Made by a program: the position numbers and the translations under genes. Shown here piece by piece: positions 26,729-36,153 of a stretch of 64,000 bases of DNA. Positions within the stretch are counted from its first letter, which is position 1; each line of letters opens with the position of its first letter. This DNA is from JAVVEG01 sp032251455 (GTDB lineage Bacteria > Pseudomonadota > Gammaproteobacteria > Pseudomonadales > Pseudohongiellaceae). The notes beneath the pieces were generated by a model. The model did no database searches, was not told the origin of the DNA, and worked only from the letters and a program-made list of their open reading frames with translations. The stretch spans positions 62,001 to 126,000 of the forward strand of contig JAVVEG010000006.1 in NCBI GenBank assembly GCA_032251455.1, in the 5' to 3' direction.

Positions 26729-27787
26729 TCAGCTCAGATTTTCGCTGATCACCTGAATCAGTTCCGCACCCAGACGTTGCGCCATGTCAATCGGAAGATT
26801 GCCGGCGGCGCTGGTACTGACTCGAATAGTGCTATCGGTTTCTTCAAGCTGGACAGTAAATACAAGATCCTGAGCAGCATTCTCATCCCCTCTGCGGAAA
26901 AACCGGGCCAGGAACCCTGGTTCGTCCACCTCTTCTTCTCTACCAGCAAAAGTAACCTTGAAATGCCCCTCACTGCGAAGACTCTCGATGATATCCAGCC
27001 TGGCAGTAGACAATGATTGGCCTACCTGGCTCCAGGCCCGCTCATAATCAATATCCAGTTCAAGAATCAGTTTGCCGGCCTGGTCTCGGACAAGTCTGGA
27101 TTTGCTTTGCATTTCAATGCTGCCGGCCAGCAGGGAAACCGAGGAAGCTCGATACAGATCGGTCCTGTCGGCAAGATAGACAGAGAGTGCATTCAACATC
27201 AATTCCTCAGCCTCCGGATTATGCGAAGTCTCTACCGTTGTGGGTAGAAAGCCAGGGGTCAGCTCGGCTTCGTCGACGTTAACAAGATATACCTCGGAAT
27301 TGCCTGGATGCAGTCCCGGCTCAATACGCAAAATATATTTTTGCCTGCTATCCTCCTGTTCGATCTCTACCCACTGGGTTTCCATGATGCCGCGTACCGC
27401 GTCTTCCCGATCGAGATTTACCTGCGCAGTAGCCCAGAAATCACGGATTCGAGGCCAGACCTGACCTGGTGTTGCACCAATCAAAATCCAGCGACGTCCA
27501 GTAAAACTCTGGATTACTACTCCTTCTCTGACCCTCGAATCGAGGCCTTTGGGGGGAGGAGGAGTTTCATAGTACGCACCGTCCCGGGCGATGTTCTCCG
27601 GGACCGGGAACATTTCCACCAGAGTGAAATTATCAAGCCCACCGGGTACCTGTAGCGGTGGTGCTACCGGGGCCGTCAGATACTCAGCCTGGCGATCCGG
27701 AAAAACAAGGCCCAGCAGGCCACAGGACTGCAGCAGCGGCAGCACCAGGAAAATCATCACTCTGAGTCTGTGCTTTTCAATCTGCAT
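26729..27787 (-). CDS. bamC: Outer membrane assembly lipoprotein BamC
   Basis: Lipoprotein subunit of the BAM complex, which inserts beta-barrel proteins in the outer membrane. It has 352 aa. The lipobox is LLQSCGLLG (Cys near residue 22), after a short charged N-terminus. Two helix-grip domains follow the unstructured N-terminal segment, as in E. coli BamC (formerly NlpB). It lies downstream of dapA, the same dapA-bamC order as in E. coli, which supports the assignment, since sequence identity with NlpB is modest by eye. Confidence 0.88.
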   Translation of the reverse strand: MQIEKHRLRVMIFLVLPLLQSCGLLGLVFPDRQAEYLTAPVAPPLQVPGGLDNFTLVEMFPVPENIARDGAYYETPPPPKGLDSRVREGVVIQSFTGRRWILIGATPGQVWPRIRDFWATAQVNLDREDAVRGIMETQWVEIEQEDSRQKYILRIEPGLHPGNSEVYLVNVDEAELTPGFLPTTVETSHNPEAEELMLNALSVYLADRTDLYRASSVSLLAGSIEMQSKSRLVRDQAGKLILELDIDYERAWSQVGQSLSTARLDIIESLRSEGHFKVTFAGREEEVDEPGFLARFFRRGDENAAQDLVFTVQLEETDSTIRVSTSAAGNLPIDMAQRLGAELIQVISENLS

Positions 27788-27831
27788 AGTATTTCACTTT
27801 TTCATACTGTCATTTTAATTTTATTCATTTG

Positions 27832-28716
27832 TCAGACGGAAGCATCAAGACCAGCATGTTTCATGGCCTCCCGCAGAGGAATCCGATAAGCTTCATTGAG
27901 CATCACCAATGGCAGCCGTATTCCAGAACCAATCAGACCCATTTCCAGCAAAGCCCATTTCACCGGAACCGGATTCGCTTCAAGAAACAGAGCATTGTGC
28001 AAGCCAGCCAGCCTGGCGTTGAGCATACTGGCATTCTCATGATCTCCTAGCAAGGCCAGTCTACACATTTCATGCATCAAGGCAGGTGCCACATTGGCTG
28101 TTACGGAGATATTGCCTTTGGCGCCAGCCAGCATGAGATCCAGCGCTGTGGCATCATCACCACTGTAAATGGCAATGCGTTCACGGCACAGCGCAAGCAC
28201 CTGCCGGCCTCTGTCCAGGTCCCCGGTTGCCTCCTTCAACCCGATGATGTTTTCCAGGTCAGCCAGGCGAGACACCGTTTCCGGCAACAGATCACAACCC
28301 GTTCTGGAGGGCACGTTATAAAGCAGTTGGGGGATATCCACAGCCTCGGCAATCGCCTTGAAATGCTGAAACAGTCCTTCTTGACTCGGTCTGTTGTAAT
28401 ACGGTGTTACCAGAAGACAGGCATCAGCCCCGTATTCCTTGGCTGAGGCTGTAAAAAAAATGGCTTCCCGGGTTGAATTCGAACCGGTTCCTGCAATTAC
28501 CGGCAGCCTGCCAGCCACCTTGTCAACACAGTATTTGAGCAACTCGCAATGTTCCTGCTCCGACAGGGTCGGGGATTCACCAGTGGTGCCTGCTACCACG
28601 ATGGCATCTGTGCCATTGTTGATATGCCATTCCAGAAGATTATCAAAAGCTTCATAGTCGATGGCACCGTCCGGGTGCATCGGCGTGACTATGGCAACTA
28701 TGCTGCCTTGTATCAT
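27832..28716 (-). CDS. dapA: 4-hydroxy-tetrahydrodipicolinate synthase
   Basis: Condenses pyruvate with aspartate semialdehyde, the committed step of lysine and meso-diaminopimelate synthesis. It has 294 aa. Motifs: GTTGESPTLSEQEH, PYYNRPSQEGLFQHF (proton-relay Tyr), the Schiff-base Lys in IIGLKEATGDL, and YSGDDATALDLMLAGAKG. A GAGGT ribosome-binding site precedes the ATG. It is followed by bamC (44-bp gap) and preceded by the PerM-like gene. Confidence 0.97.
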   Translation of the reverse strand: MIQGSIVAIVTPMHPDGAIDYEAFDNLLEWHINNGTDAIVVAGTTGESPTLSEQEHCELLKYCVDKVAGRLPVIAGTGSNSTREAIFFTASAKEYGADACLLVTPYYNRPSQEGLFQHFKAIAEAVDIPQLLYNVPSRTGCDLLPETVSRLADLENIIGLKEATGDLDRGRQVLALCRERIAIYSGDDATALDLMLAGAKGNISVTANVAPALMHEMCRLALLGDHENASMLNARLAGLHNALFLEANPVPVKWALLEMGLIGSGIRLPLVMLNEAYRIPLREAMKHAGLDASV

Positions 28717-28789
28717 TTATTACCTCATCAGTTAATGTTGAAAATGGCTGGCATGACTTATTCAGAGCTTCCTTGCACCGGGGGCTTGT

Positions 28790-29893
28790 TTACTTGCTTT
28801 CAATGGCCTTGTTTTCCCGATTCTTTCTCGCATCCAGTCTGACATGATTGGCCGAAGGCCAGGCATTGATGATCGCCTTGATAAAGGTGGCCAGTGGAAT
28901 GGCAAAGAACACGCCAGCCAGCCCCCATATTCCACCGAAGAAAAGTACAGCAGCCACGATGGCTACCGGATGCAGATTGACTGTTTCCGAGAAAATCACC
29001 GGCACCAGCACATTCGCGTCCAGCAGCTGAATGATGGTATAAACCAGCATGGCCATATAAAAACCCTGGCTCATTCCCCATTGAACATAGGCTACTGCCG
29101 CTACCGGAATGCCCACCACGGCAACACCTATGAACGGAATGACAACCGACAAGCCTGTGAGTACAGACAACAACAAGGCATAGTTTATCCCCAACACCAT
29201 AAAACAGATGTAGCTTACTGCCCCGACAATAAAAATCTCCAGAACCTTGCCACGGATATAATTGGCCAGCTGCATATCCATTTCTCTCAGTATCTGGCTC
29301 ATCAACGGGCGATTGCGAGGCAGCAGGCTGTTGATCCACTGCACCAGAGCCACTTTGTCCTTGAGCATGAAAAATACCAGCACCGGAACCAGAATCAGGA
29401 AAATGATCCAGGAAAAAATACTGGGAATACTGGAAATCGAATAGGTCAGCACATATTGACCAAAGGTTGTCAACTCACCTCGAATGCTGCTTATAAAATC
29501 TCGAACCTGTTGGTCACTGATCAAATTGGGGTATTTTTCCGGCAAATGCTGCAGCAGGATTTGCGCTTCACTGATCAATCTTGGCAATTCATTGATGAAA
29601 CGTCCAAACTGACTCCAGGCCTGAGGCAGCAGGAAAAACAACGTACTTATAAATAAACTGATGAATAGAATATAGACCACCATGACGGCTGATAAATGCG
29701 CCATTTTGAATCGCTGCAGGCTGTTGACCAGCCCTTGCAGGAAATAGGCTGTAATCACGGCGGCAATCAACGGTGACAGAATGGAGCCAATGGTGGCCAG
29801 AATCAACACCATGAAAATGAGGATTACAGTGAAAATAACAGCTTCTTCATCGTGAAAATACCGATCAATAAAATCATCAAATATTTTTCGCAT
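28790..29893 (-). CDS. AI-2E family membrane transporter (PerM-like)
   Basis: Polytopic inner-membrane protein, 367 aa, of the AI-2E family, whose members export varied small molecules or ions; the name does not prove an autoinducer role. About eight hydrophobic helices are visible, with a hydrophilic segment between the second and third pairs. The C-terminal part holds the family signature (GLSVVIPFIGVAVVGIPVA, and GGIWGLAGVFFAIPLATFIKA). The C-terminus is basic. It starts 9 nt after the TusA-like gene. The operon with dapA, bamC and rmuC is a conserved neighbourhood. Confidence 0.88.
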   Translation of the reverse strand: MRKIFDDFIDRYFHDEEAVIFTVILIFMVLILATIGSILSPLIAAVITAYFLQGLVNSLQRFKMAHLSAVMVVYILFISLFISTLFFLLPQAWSQFGRFINELPRLISEAQILLQHLPEKYPNLISDQQVRDFISSIRGELTTFGQYVLTYSISSIPSIFSWIIFLILVPVLVFFMLKDKVALVQWINSLLPRNRPLMSQILREMDMQLANYIRGKVLEIFIVGAVSYICFMVLGINYALLLSVLTGLSVVIPFIGVAVVGIPVAAVAYVQWGMSQGFYMAMLVYTIIQLLDANVLVPVIFSETVNLHPVAIVAAVLFFGGIWGLAGVFFAIPLATFIKAIINAWPSANHVRLDARKNRENKAIESK

Positions 29894-29902
29894 GATCAGG
29901 TA

Positions 29903-30136
29903 TCAGCCCTTTTGTATCCAGTAACAGTAATCGGAACCTTCTTTGCGGAAAGCAAGAATGGCATGCCTGCTTTGCTCCACAAAAACATGAAAATCCCGCT
30001 CGGAACCGGGATCAGTGGCTGTAACCTTCAGCACCTGGGTCGTTTGCAGGGTATTCAGGGCCAGTTTGGCTTTGAGCAGAGGCAGCGGGCATTGCAGACC
30101 ACTGACATCCAGCTCCATATCTGTGGGAATAGTCAT
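29903..30136 (-). CDS. TusA/SirA-like sulphurtransferase
   Basis: Small 77-aa protein with the CPxP signature (LQCPLPLLKAKLAL), whose Cys carries persulphide in TusA proteins. In E. coli TusA relays sulphur to TusBCD/E and then MnmA for the 2-thiouridine of tRNA-Lys, Glu and Gln. Here it could also act as a related sulphur-carrier. No tusBCD genes are in the window. It is the first gene of the run to miaE. Confidence 0.88.
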   Translation of the reverse strand: MTIPTDMELDVSGLQCPLPLLKAKLALNTLQTTQVLKVTATDPGSERDFHVFVEQSRHAILAFRKEGSDYCYWIQKG

Positions 30137-30260
30137 GGTGGCATTTTAACAATCATTGCCCGTCGATGCCTAGCACCGCCATCGGCTATGGTCATGGATA
30201 GAGCAATTATTTATGTTAATATCGGTCATTAGTTGACCAGAACCTGTGTACAGGAGAGCC

Positions 30261-31724
30261 ATGCCATTAATTCGCCAGTTCAACCACCTGTTTGCTACTG
30301 CGGCTTTACTTGTTGTTGGCATTCCAGCCACCGAAGCTCAGGCACAGACTCCGCTGCCCACTCTGGGTGACCGGATTTCAGGGGTCTTTTCCCTGGATCA
30401 GGAATATAAGATGGGCCGTGAATTCCTGCGTGCCATTCGCAGGAGCGCACCCACCCTGAGCGATCCATTACTGAACGACTATCTGGTCAATTTCACCCAT
30501 AACCTGGCCCTTCATAGCGACCTGCAGGATTATCGGCTCGCTTTCATCATTATCGACAGCCCTGAACTGAATGCTTTTGCTGCGCCCGGCGGCATCATAG
30601 GGGTCAATGGCGGACTGTTTCTGAATGCACAATCAGAAGGTGAATTCGCCTCCGTCATGGCACATGAGCTTGCCCATGTCAGTCAACGCCACTTTGCCCG
30701 CAGCGTGGAAGATGCGCAACGCAGACGTATCCCCGAGCTCGCCACACTGCTGGCCAGCATCGTGGTCATGGCAGGCGACCCCAGTGCCGGGCAGGCGGCC
30801 GTCATGGCAGCACAGGGGCGCGCGCTTGAAAACCGGCTCAGATTCTCCCGCGAAAACGAGGCCGAAGCGGACCGGGTTGGTATCCGCAACCTGTTCAATG
30901 CCGGCTATGATCCGCAGGACATGCCAAAACTTTTTGAAAGACTTATCGAATTGAACCGATTCGGACGCAGACCCCCAGAGTTTCTCCTCTCCCACCCGGT
31001 GACGGAATCGCGCATTGCCGACTCCCGCAATCGTGCGGAACGATACCCGCCCCGCTCCACCAGCGCTTCACTGGAATATCTGCTGATGCGGGCTCGCGTC
31101 CAGATTTATTACGAAAAAGACAAAAAAAATACCATCCCGTTGTTTGAAAAGCAGCTGACAAACAGCCAAAGCGATATTCACCGCAAAGCCAACAGCTATG
31201 GCCTGGCCCTGGCTTATATGGCCAACGAGCAATACAACAGGGCGCATGAATTGCTGCGTCCATTGCTGACAGAAGACCCAAACCGCATCTCCTATATCAC
31301 GACACAAGCGGAGGTGTATACCGAATCCGGTGAAACTGCCTTTTCCCGCTCTCTGCTCGCGCGTCAGCTTGATATCAATCCCGGCAATCACCCACTGACC
31401 ATGGCCATGGTCGATGCGCTGATCAAGGACAGGGATTATGCTGGCGCAGTGGCTTTACTGGAGCGTCATGCTGCCAGCCGTCCTGAAGACCATGACCTCT
31501 GGTACCTCATTGCTGAAACCCAGGGCATGGCCAATGACATCAGCAAGGTCCATCAGGCCAGGGCCGAGTATTTCATACTGGTCGGGGATTTTGTCAGCGC
31601 CAGGGAACAGATCGACTATGCCTTGCGCATAGAATCGGAAAAAGAACAAAACCTGCCGCTTATTTCCAAGTTGCGTCAGCGCCTGCGGGATGTCAATGAA
31701 ATGGAAAGAGCTGCGCGTTCCTGA
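30261..31724 (+). CDS. bepA: Periplasmic M48 metalloprotease BepA-like
   Basis: Zinc protease and chaperone of the periplasm that helps LptD and BAM-dependent outer-membrane assembly and degrades misfolded substrates. It has about 487 aa. Signal peptide MPLIRQFNHLFATAALLVVG, zinc motif HELAHVSQRH (HExxH, with the third ligand in the downstream ENEAEADRVG), then C-terminal TPR repeats. The start at 30261 is chosen because CAGGAGAG precedes it; a GTG at 30246 lacks this. It is convergent with nadA (24-bp gap). Confidence 0.93.
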   Translation: MPLIRQFNHLFATAALLVVGIPATEAQAQTPLPTLGDRISGVFSLDQEYKMGREFLRAIRRSAPTLSDPLLNDYLVNFTHNLALHSDLQDYRLAFIIIDSPELNAFAAPGGIIGVNGGLFLNAQSEGEFASVMAHELAHVSQRHFARSVEDAQRRRIPELATLLASIVVMAGDPSAGQAAVMAAQGRALENRLRFSRENEAEADRVGIRNLFNAGYDPQDMPKLFERLIELNRFGRRPPEFLLSHPVTESRIADSRNRAERYPPRSTSASLEYLLMRARVQIYYEKDKKNTIPLFEKQLTNSQSDIHRKANSYGLALAYMANEQYNRAHELLRPLLTEDPNRISYITTQAEVYTESGETAFSRSLLARQLDINPGNHPLTMAMVDALIKDRDYAGAVALLERHAASRPEDHDLWYLIAETQGMANDISKVHQARAEYFILVGDFVSAREQIDYALRIESEKEQNLPLISKLRQRLRDVNEMERAARS

Positions 31725-31748
31725 CCCTGTCCCGATCTCCCTCTCCCG

Positions 31749-32846
31749 CTACGCCTTGCCTTTGATCTGTAACTGATACTGCCGGGAGAAATCCAGCATG
31801 CGTTGCAAAGGGATCATGGCCTTTCTTGCCAGCTCGCGGTCTACCTCGATCCGGTTTCTTCCTTCCTTGAGCGTGAGATAGAGACTTTCCAGTGAATTCA
31901 TGGCCATCCAGGGGCAATTGGCGCAACTGCGGCAACTTGCATCTTTGCCAGCCGTGGGGGCAATAAAAAACTCCTTATCCGGGGCAAGTTGCTGCAGTTT
32001 GTAAAAAATACCCTGATCGGTAGCAACGATAAAGCGCTTGTTTTTCATGCGGCAGGCGGCCTGGATGATCTGAGTGGTTGATCCAACCACATCGGCCATG
32101 GCCAATACCGCTGCCGGGGACTCGGGGTGAGCCAGAATCGCTGCATCCGGATACAGGGTCTTGAGATCCATCAGGCCCTTGGCCTTGAATTCTTCATGGA
32201 CGATGCAGGCGCCATCCCACAGCAACATGTCCGCACCGGTCTGCTGTTGAATATAGTTGCCAAGATGCTTGTCTGGGGCCCACAGGATTTTTTCGCCTTT
32301 GCTCATCAGATGCTCAATGAGGGGCAGTGCGATACTTGAGGTAACCACCCAGTCAGCTCTGGCCTTGACCGCTGCCGAGGTATTGGCGTAAACCACCACA
32401 GTACGCTCAGGCTCCGCATCACAAAAGGCACTGAATTTTTCGATAGGGCAACCGATATCAAGCGAACAATTTGCTGCCAAATCCGGCATCAGAATGGTTT
32501 TATCCGGGCTGAGGATGCAGGCGGTCTCACCCATGAACCGCACACCGGCAACCACCAGCATCTGCGCCTCGACATCCCGGCCAAAACGGGCCATTTCCAG
32601 TGAGTCTGCGACTATTCCGCCAGTTTCTTCTGCCAATTCCTGCAGCGCAGCATCCGTATAGTAATGAGCAACCAGCACCGCCTTGCTGGAATGCAGCAAG
32701 GCCTTTATTTCGCGCTTGTAAAAGTCTTTTTCAGACTCACTCAGCGGGGCATGTTCTGTATGAACGTGGCGGAGGTGTTCCCTGACCAGCAAGGTGTCTG
32801 CGGCCAAACCTGGATTCTCTGTCTCGGTACTGAAGTGAGAGCTCAT
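31749..32846 (-). CDS. nadA: Quinolinate synthase
   Basis: 4Fe-4S enzyme that condenses iminoaspartate with dihydroxyacetone phosphate to quinolinate in NAD synthesis. About 365 aa, the long form. Cluster cysteines are visible around GETACILSPDK, AANCSLD and the C-terminal SCRSCANCPWMAMNSL. The ATG at 32846 is preferred, with GCAGGAAG 8 nt upstream. A TATAAT box sits 33 bp upstream. nadB is not in the window. It lies between bepA and tRNA-Lys. Confidence 0.95.
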   Translation of the reverse strand: MSSHFSTETENPGLAADTLLVREHLRHVHTEHAPLSESEKDFYKREIKALLHSSKAVLVAHYYTDAALQELAEETGGIVADSLEMARFGRDVEAQMLVVAGVRFMGETACILSPDKTILMPDLAANCSLDIGCPIEKFSAFCDAEPERTVVVYANTSAAVKARADWVVTSSIALPLIEHLMSKGEKILWAPDKHLGNYIQQQTGADMLLWDGACIVHEEFKAKGLMDLKTLYPDAAILAHPESPAAVLAMADVVGSTTQIIQAACRMKNKRFIVATDQGIFYKLQQLAPDKEFFIAPTAGKDASCRSCANCPWMAMNSLESLYLTLKEGRNRIEVDRELARKAMIPLQRMLDFSRQYQLQIKGKA

Positions 32847-32879
32847 AACAACAACTTCCTGCAATCATGCGAGGCCTGA

Positions 32880-32885
32880 ATTATA
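32880..32885 (-). promoter_or_regulatory. Candidate -10 box of nadA
   Basis: TATAAT on the minus strand, about 33 bp before the nadA ATG. A possible TTGCCT sits too close (14 bp) to be a normal -35. Confidence 0.45.
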
Positions 32886-32938
32886 ACACAGGGAGTGTGA
32901 GGCAAGATGAAGTTGGGCGGGTTGGACCCTGGTATTAG

Positions 32939-33013
32939 TGGTGGGGCGTGATGGATTCGAACCATCGACCAATTGGTTAAAAGCCAACTGCTCTACCACT
33001 GAGCTAACGCCCC
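32939..33013 (-). tRNA. tRNA-Lys (UUU)
   Basis: A 75-nt cloverleaf: acceptor GGGGCGT / ACGCCCC, anticodon TTT in GGCTTTTAACC, T-loop TTCGAAT, encoded CCA. The D-loop is one base shorter than in E. coli tRNA-Lys. It follows the queE-queC genes, as in pseudomonads. The wobble U is the substrate class of MnmC and the 2-thiolation pathway. Confidence 0.97.
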
Positions 33014-33027
33014 CAGGAAAGGGCGAC

Positions 33028-33055
33028 ATAGTACTATCAAAATAAAAAAAGACAA
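33028..33055 (-). promoter_or_regulatory. Promoter of tRNA-Lys
   Basis: Minus strand -35 TTGTCT (33055-33050), 16-bp spacer that is T-rich, -10 TACTAT (33033-33028), then a GC-rich discriminator (GTCGCCC). It fits a stable-RNA promoter. Confidence 0.7.
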
Positions 33056-33106
33056 GTATTTTCTGGTCGCCGGAAGACAAAAATCAGCTTGTTTGTCAGA
33101 ATCTTG

Positions 33107-33862
33107 TCATGTTTTGACTTCAGGTCGATACGACGTTGGATCAGCAATACCCGCTTCCAGAAATCCTTTTTTACGCAGGCGACAACTGTCACAGCGTCCG
33201 CAGGCCCGTCCCATTTCATCCGCCTGGTAACAGGAAACCGTAGTTGCATAATCAACATCGTATCGGGTCCCAAGACGGATGATTTCTGCCTTGCTGAGTT
33301 CAATCAACGGTGTCGCAATCTTTACCTGTCTGCCTTCCACCGCCGCTTTGGTCGCCAGATTGGCCATGGTTTCAAACGCTGCGATGAATTCAGGCCGGCA
33401 ATCCGGGTAACCGGAATAATCCAGGGCGTTGACGCCAATATAGATGGAATCTGCCGTCAGGACTTCCGCCCAGGCCAGCGCATAGGCCAGAAAGACCGTA
33501 TTGCGTGCAGGCACATAAGTAATGGGTATGCGCCCGGTTGCCACACCCGATTCCGGCATCGCCAGCGTCTGGTCGGTAAGCGCGGAGCCACCCAGGTTCC
33601 CGATACCCAGGGCAATTATCTGATGTTCACAGACGCCGGCAAGATTGGCCTGGATTCTGGCCGCATTCAATTCGCTGCGAGCCCGCTGGCCATAATCAAA
33701 ACTCAGGGCATAACAGGCAAACCCATCAGCCCTGGCCAGAGCCAGACAGGTGGCGGAGTCCAGCCCGCCAGAAACCAGTACCACTGCTTTTTTGCCGTTT
33801 TCACTTTGCCTGCTGTACATGTTTAAGAAAGCTCTGAATAAGTCTGTTCCACGCATCGCCAT
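33107..33862 (-). CDS. queC: 7-cyano-7-deazaguanine synthase QueC
   Basis: ATP-dependent conversion of 7-carboxy-7-deazaguanine to preQ0 for queuosine. It has 251 aa. The PP-loop SGGLDSATC is intact, and the C-terminal zinc site is SCYQADEMGRACGRCDSCRLRK. The start lies 4 nt after the queE stop, so the genes are coupled. An internal ATG at 33820 is the alternative start. The N-terminal stretch before the P-loop is longer than in E. coli QueC. Confidence 0.95.
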   Translation of the reverse strand: MAMRGTDLFRAFLNMYSRQSENGKKAVVLVSGGLDSATCLALARADGFACYALSFDYGQRARSELNAARIQANLAGVCEHQIIALGIGNLGGSALTDQTLAMPESGVATGRIPITYVPARNTVFLAYALAWAEVLTADSIYIGVNALDYSGYPDCRPEFIAAFETMANLATKAAVEGRQVKIATPLIELSKAEIIRLGTRYDVDYATTVSCYQADEMGRACGRCDSCRLRKKGFLEAGIADPTSYRPEVKT

Positions 33863-33866
33863 GAAT

Positions 33867-34520
33867 TCAATGGCCCGGGGTATCTCCCCAAAGAAATTTG
33901 TGCATCTGTAACTGCATTCTTACCAGCAATCGGTCGGCCAGAATCCATTCGGCCAGTTCCCTGCCCGGCAATTGTCCAAAGCTGGGAGAAAACAGTATTT
34001 CCCTGACACGATTGCGCAAATCGAACTGATCAACCTTGGCTTTGCTCCATTCATAATCCTTGCGATCACAAATCACAAATTTAACCTGATCTGTTGGCTT
34101 AAGCAGTCGGATATTCGATTCAAGATTACGATCGCACTCAGCCGAGCCTGGTGTCTTGATATCTAGAATGATGCACACCCGTGGATCAACCCCAGCCACA
34201 TCCATCGCCCCACTGGTTTCCAGCGAGACCTGATAACCGACATCACAGAGCATTTGCAGCAGGATGAGGCTATCCGGTTGAGCCAGTGGCTCACCCCCGG
34301 TCACGGTTACATAGGAAGGCTTGAATTCGGCAACCCGATTCATCACTTGCCTGATGGAGTGCAACTCTCCTGCAGAGAATGCATAAGCTGTATCACAATA
34401 CTGACAACGCAATGGGCAGCCCGTGAGACGGACAAAAACCGTGGGCAGGCCGACCGTGTTGGTTTCGCCCTGCAGGGAGAAAAAAATTTCGTTGATACGT
34501 AGAGTGGCGGAATCAGTCAT
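33867..34520 (-). CDS. queE: 7-carboxy-7-deazaguanine synthase QueE
   Basis: Radical-SAM enzyme that rearranges 6-carboxytetrahydropterin to 7-carboxy-7-deazaguanine. About 217 aa. The cluster motif is CPLRCQYC (CxxxCxxC), within the N-terminal SLQGETNTVGLPTVFVRLTG region typical of QueE. The start at 34520 (MTDSATLRINEIFFS) gives the usual N-terminus; a start at 34547 is possible. It lies downstream of cpoB and upstream of queC, so its precursor enzyme QueD (14867-15223) is unlinked but in the same window. Confidence 0.95.
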   Translation of the reverse strand: MTDSATLRINEIFFSLQGETNTVGLPTVFVRLTGCPLRCQYCDTAYAFSAGELHSIRQVMNRVAEFKPSYVTVTGGEPLAQPDSLILLQMLCDVGYQVSLETSGAMDVAGVDPRVCIILDIKTPGSAECDRNLESNIRLLKPTDQVKFVICDRKDYEWSKAKVDQFDLRNRVREILFSPSFGQLPGRELAEWILADRLLVRMQLQMHKFLWGDTPGH

Positions 34521-34593
34521 GCGCAGCAGTCTTGTGATTGACAGCATGCTGTCGGAACGAAAGCATCAAGGTGTCGAAGTCCTGGCTGTCACT

Positions 34594-35550
34594 TCAATTC
34601 ATGGAGCGCAGATAAATATCCGCCAGATTCGCTGCCGAGGTACTGGGGAAGCGGGCTTTCACATTCTCCAGCAATTCACGTGCACGCTGGCTGTTGCCAA
34701 GCCGGTCATACACAGTGCCCAGGGAGTACATGGCATCATCGACTTTCCTGCCATCAGGATACTGGGTAACTATGACTTCAAAAGAATCCCTGGCCTGTTC
34801 CAGCATGGAAAGATTGGTATAGGCCTGACCTTTCCAGTACCAGGCGTTGGTGACAAACCTGCCTTCCGGATAATATTGCAGATACTGATCAAACTCAGTG
34901 ATCGAACGCTGATACTGCTCTTCCTGTAGCAGGGAGTCCAGTGCCAGTTGGTAGAGTTGCTGTTCTGTCATCAATTGTGGCTGTATAGCAGGCGTTGCCG
35001 CTGGGGTATTCAATGTGACGGCCTGCAATCCAGCTGAATTACCTGAATCTACACCTTGCCCTGTCTCCGCGATGTCTCCCTGGGCAGGAGTATTGCTGCC
35101 AGCAGCAGGAAGGGGTAGCGAAACCTGGGCTGCATTGGTATCTACGGCAATGTTGCCGACAGAACCAGCGCCTTGAGGCTGGTTCACAGCAGCCGGAGCC
35201 GGAACAGCACCAGCAGAGGGTTCATTCTGATACAAGGCGCTGATACGGGCATCCAGATCAGTGTAGCGATCTCTGGAATCGGCCTGCAGGCGCCTTAGCT
35301 CATAAGCCTGTTCCTCAACAATGCCACGCAGGGTGGCCAGTTCGGAACGCATTTCATTGAATTGATCCAGCAACATGACCAGGGCGTCATTGGATGCGGC
35401 CGACGGGGCAGACGTTTGTGAACCCGCCTGCCCAGGTATAAAAACCTGGGACTCAACGACTCCGGCAGCACCCATCGCCGTTGCACTGAACAAGACAGTG
35501 AACGTCGATAGAACGGGTACTGCAAGAATCAGTTTCATCTGTTGCCTCAC
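34594..35550 (-). CDS. cpoB: Tol-Pal system protein CpoB (YbgF)
   Basis: Periplasmic protein that coordinates PBP1B activity with the Tol-Pal machine during constriction. It has 318 aa. Signal peptide (MRQQMKLILAVPVLSTFTVLFSATAMGA), then an N-terminal coiled-coil trimerisation segment (MLLDQFNEMRSELATLRGIVEEQ), a Pro/Ala/Gln-rich linker (about 90-190), and TPR repeats (about 195-315, e.g. GRFVTNAWYWKGQAYTNLSM). It is last of the tol cluster before queE. Confidence 0.92.
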   Translation of the reverse strand: MRQQMKLILAVPVLSTFTVLFSATAMGAAGVVESQVFIPGQAGSQTSAPSAASNDALVMLLDQFNEMRSELATLRGIVEEQAYELRRLQADSRDRYTDLDARISALYQNEPSAGAVPAPAAVNQPQGAGSVGNIAVDTNAAQVSLPLPAAGSNTPAQGDIAETGQGVDSGNSAGLQAVTLNTPAATPAIQPQLMTEQQLYQLALDSLLQEEQYQRSITEFDQYLQYYPEGRFVTNAWYWKGQAYTNLSMLEQARDSFEVIVTQYPDGRKVDDAMYSLGTVYDRLGNSQRARELLENVKARFPSTSAANLADIYLRSMN

Positions 35551-35565
35551 TCTTGCTCAGCAGAT

Positions 35566-36108
35566 TTATTTGATCTCGACACGGCGATTCATACGATAAG
35601 CCGCCTCAGTCTGACCTTGCTGAGCCGGACGTTCCTCACCATAACTGACCGTTTCTATCTGAGAGCGGGCAGCACCATTGACAATCAGGAAATCCCTGAT
35701 GCTGTTGGCACGCCGTTCACCCAGGGCCAGGTTGTATTCGCGGGTACCTCGTTCATCGGCATGCCCTTCCAGACGAATGCGTCGATTGGGGTTTGCTGCC
35801 AGATTGCGGCCATGAATAGCCAGAGTTTCCCTGTCTGCTGGCTGGAACTCGGCAACATCGAAGTCGAAATAAAACACCGTGGTGTTGAGTGCAGCCTGTT
35901 CTATCCGCTCACGCGCCTGGCGTTCACGCTCCAGACGTTCTTCTTCCATGCGTCGGGCAGCCGCTGTAGTTGCATCAATACCTGATGTATCTTCAGCTAC
36001 AGGCTCGGCAACCGGTTCAGGTTCGGCAGTTGAACTGCAGGCAGCCAAACCCATGATTGCAAATGCCAGGATTGCCGATTTTAAAAAATTGCTGTTATAC
36101 GTACCCAC
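35566..36108 (-). CDS. pal: Peptidoglycan-associated lipoprotein Pal
   Basis: Outer-membrane lipoprotein that binds peptidoglycan and TolB. It has 180 aa. Lipobox LAACSST after a 23-residue signal, an acidic Glu/Pro-rich linker, then an OmpA-like domain with the peptidoglycan-binding pattern RIRLEGHADERGTREYNLALGERRA. It lies 15 bp upstream of cpoB and follows tolB, the standard order. Confidence 0.95.
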   Translation of the reverse strand: MGTYNSNFLKSAILAFAIMGLAACSSTAEPEPVAEPVAEDTSGIDATTAAARRMEEERLERERQARERIEQAALNTTVFYFDFDVAEFQPADRETLAIHGRNLAANPNRRIRLEGHADERGTREYNLALGERRANSIRDFLIVNGAARSQIETVSYGEERPAQQGQTEAAYRMNRRVEIK

Positions 36109-36153
36109 TTTTTGTATCCTCCAATAAACTTGCGGTCAGATGATGAATCATTA

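Noticed and set aside
28790..29893. Quorum-sensing AI-2 exporter
   Set aside because: The AI-2E family name does not establish autoinducer export, and no luxS or lsr genes are present.
33014..33106. Small RNA between tRNA-Lys and queC
   Set aside because: The 92 bp are explained by the tRNA promoter and leader; no independent terminator or conserved RNA motif is visible.
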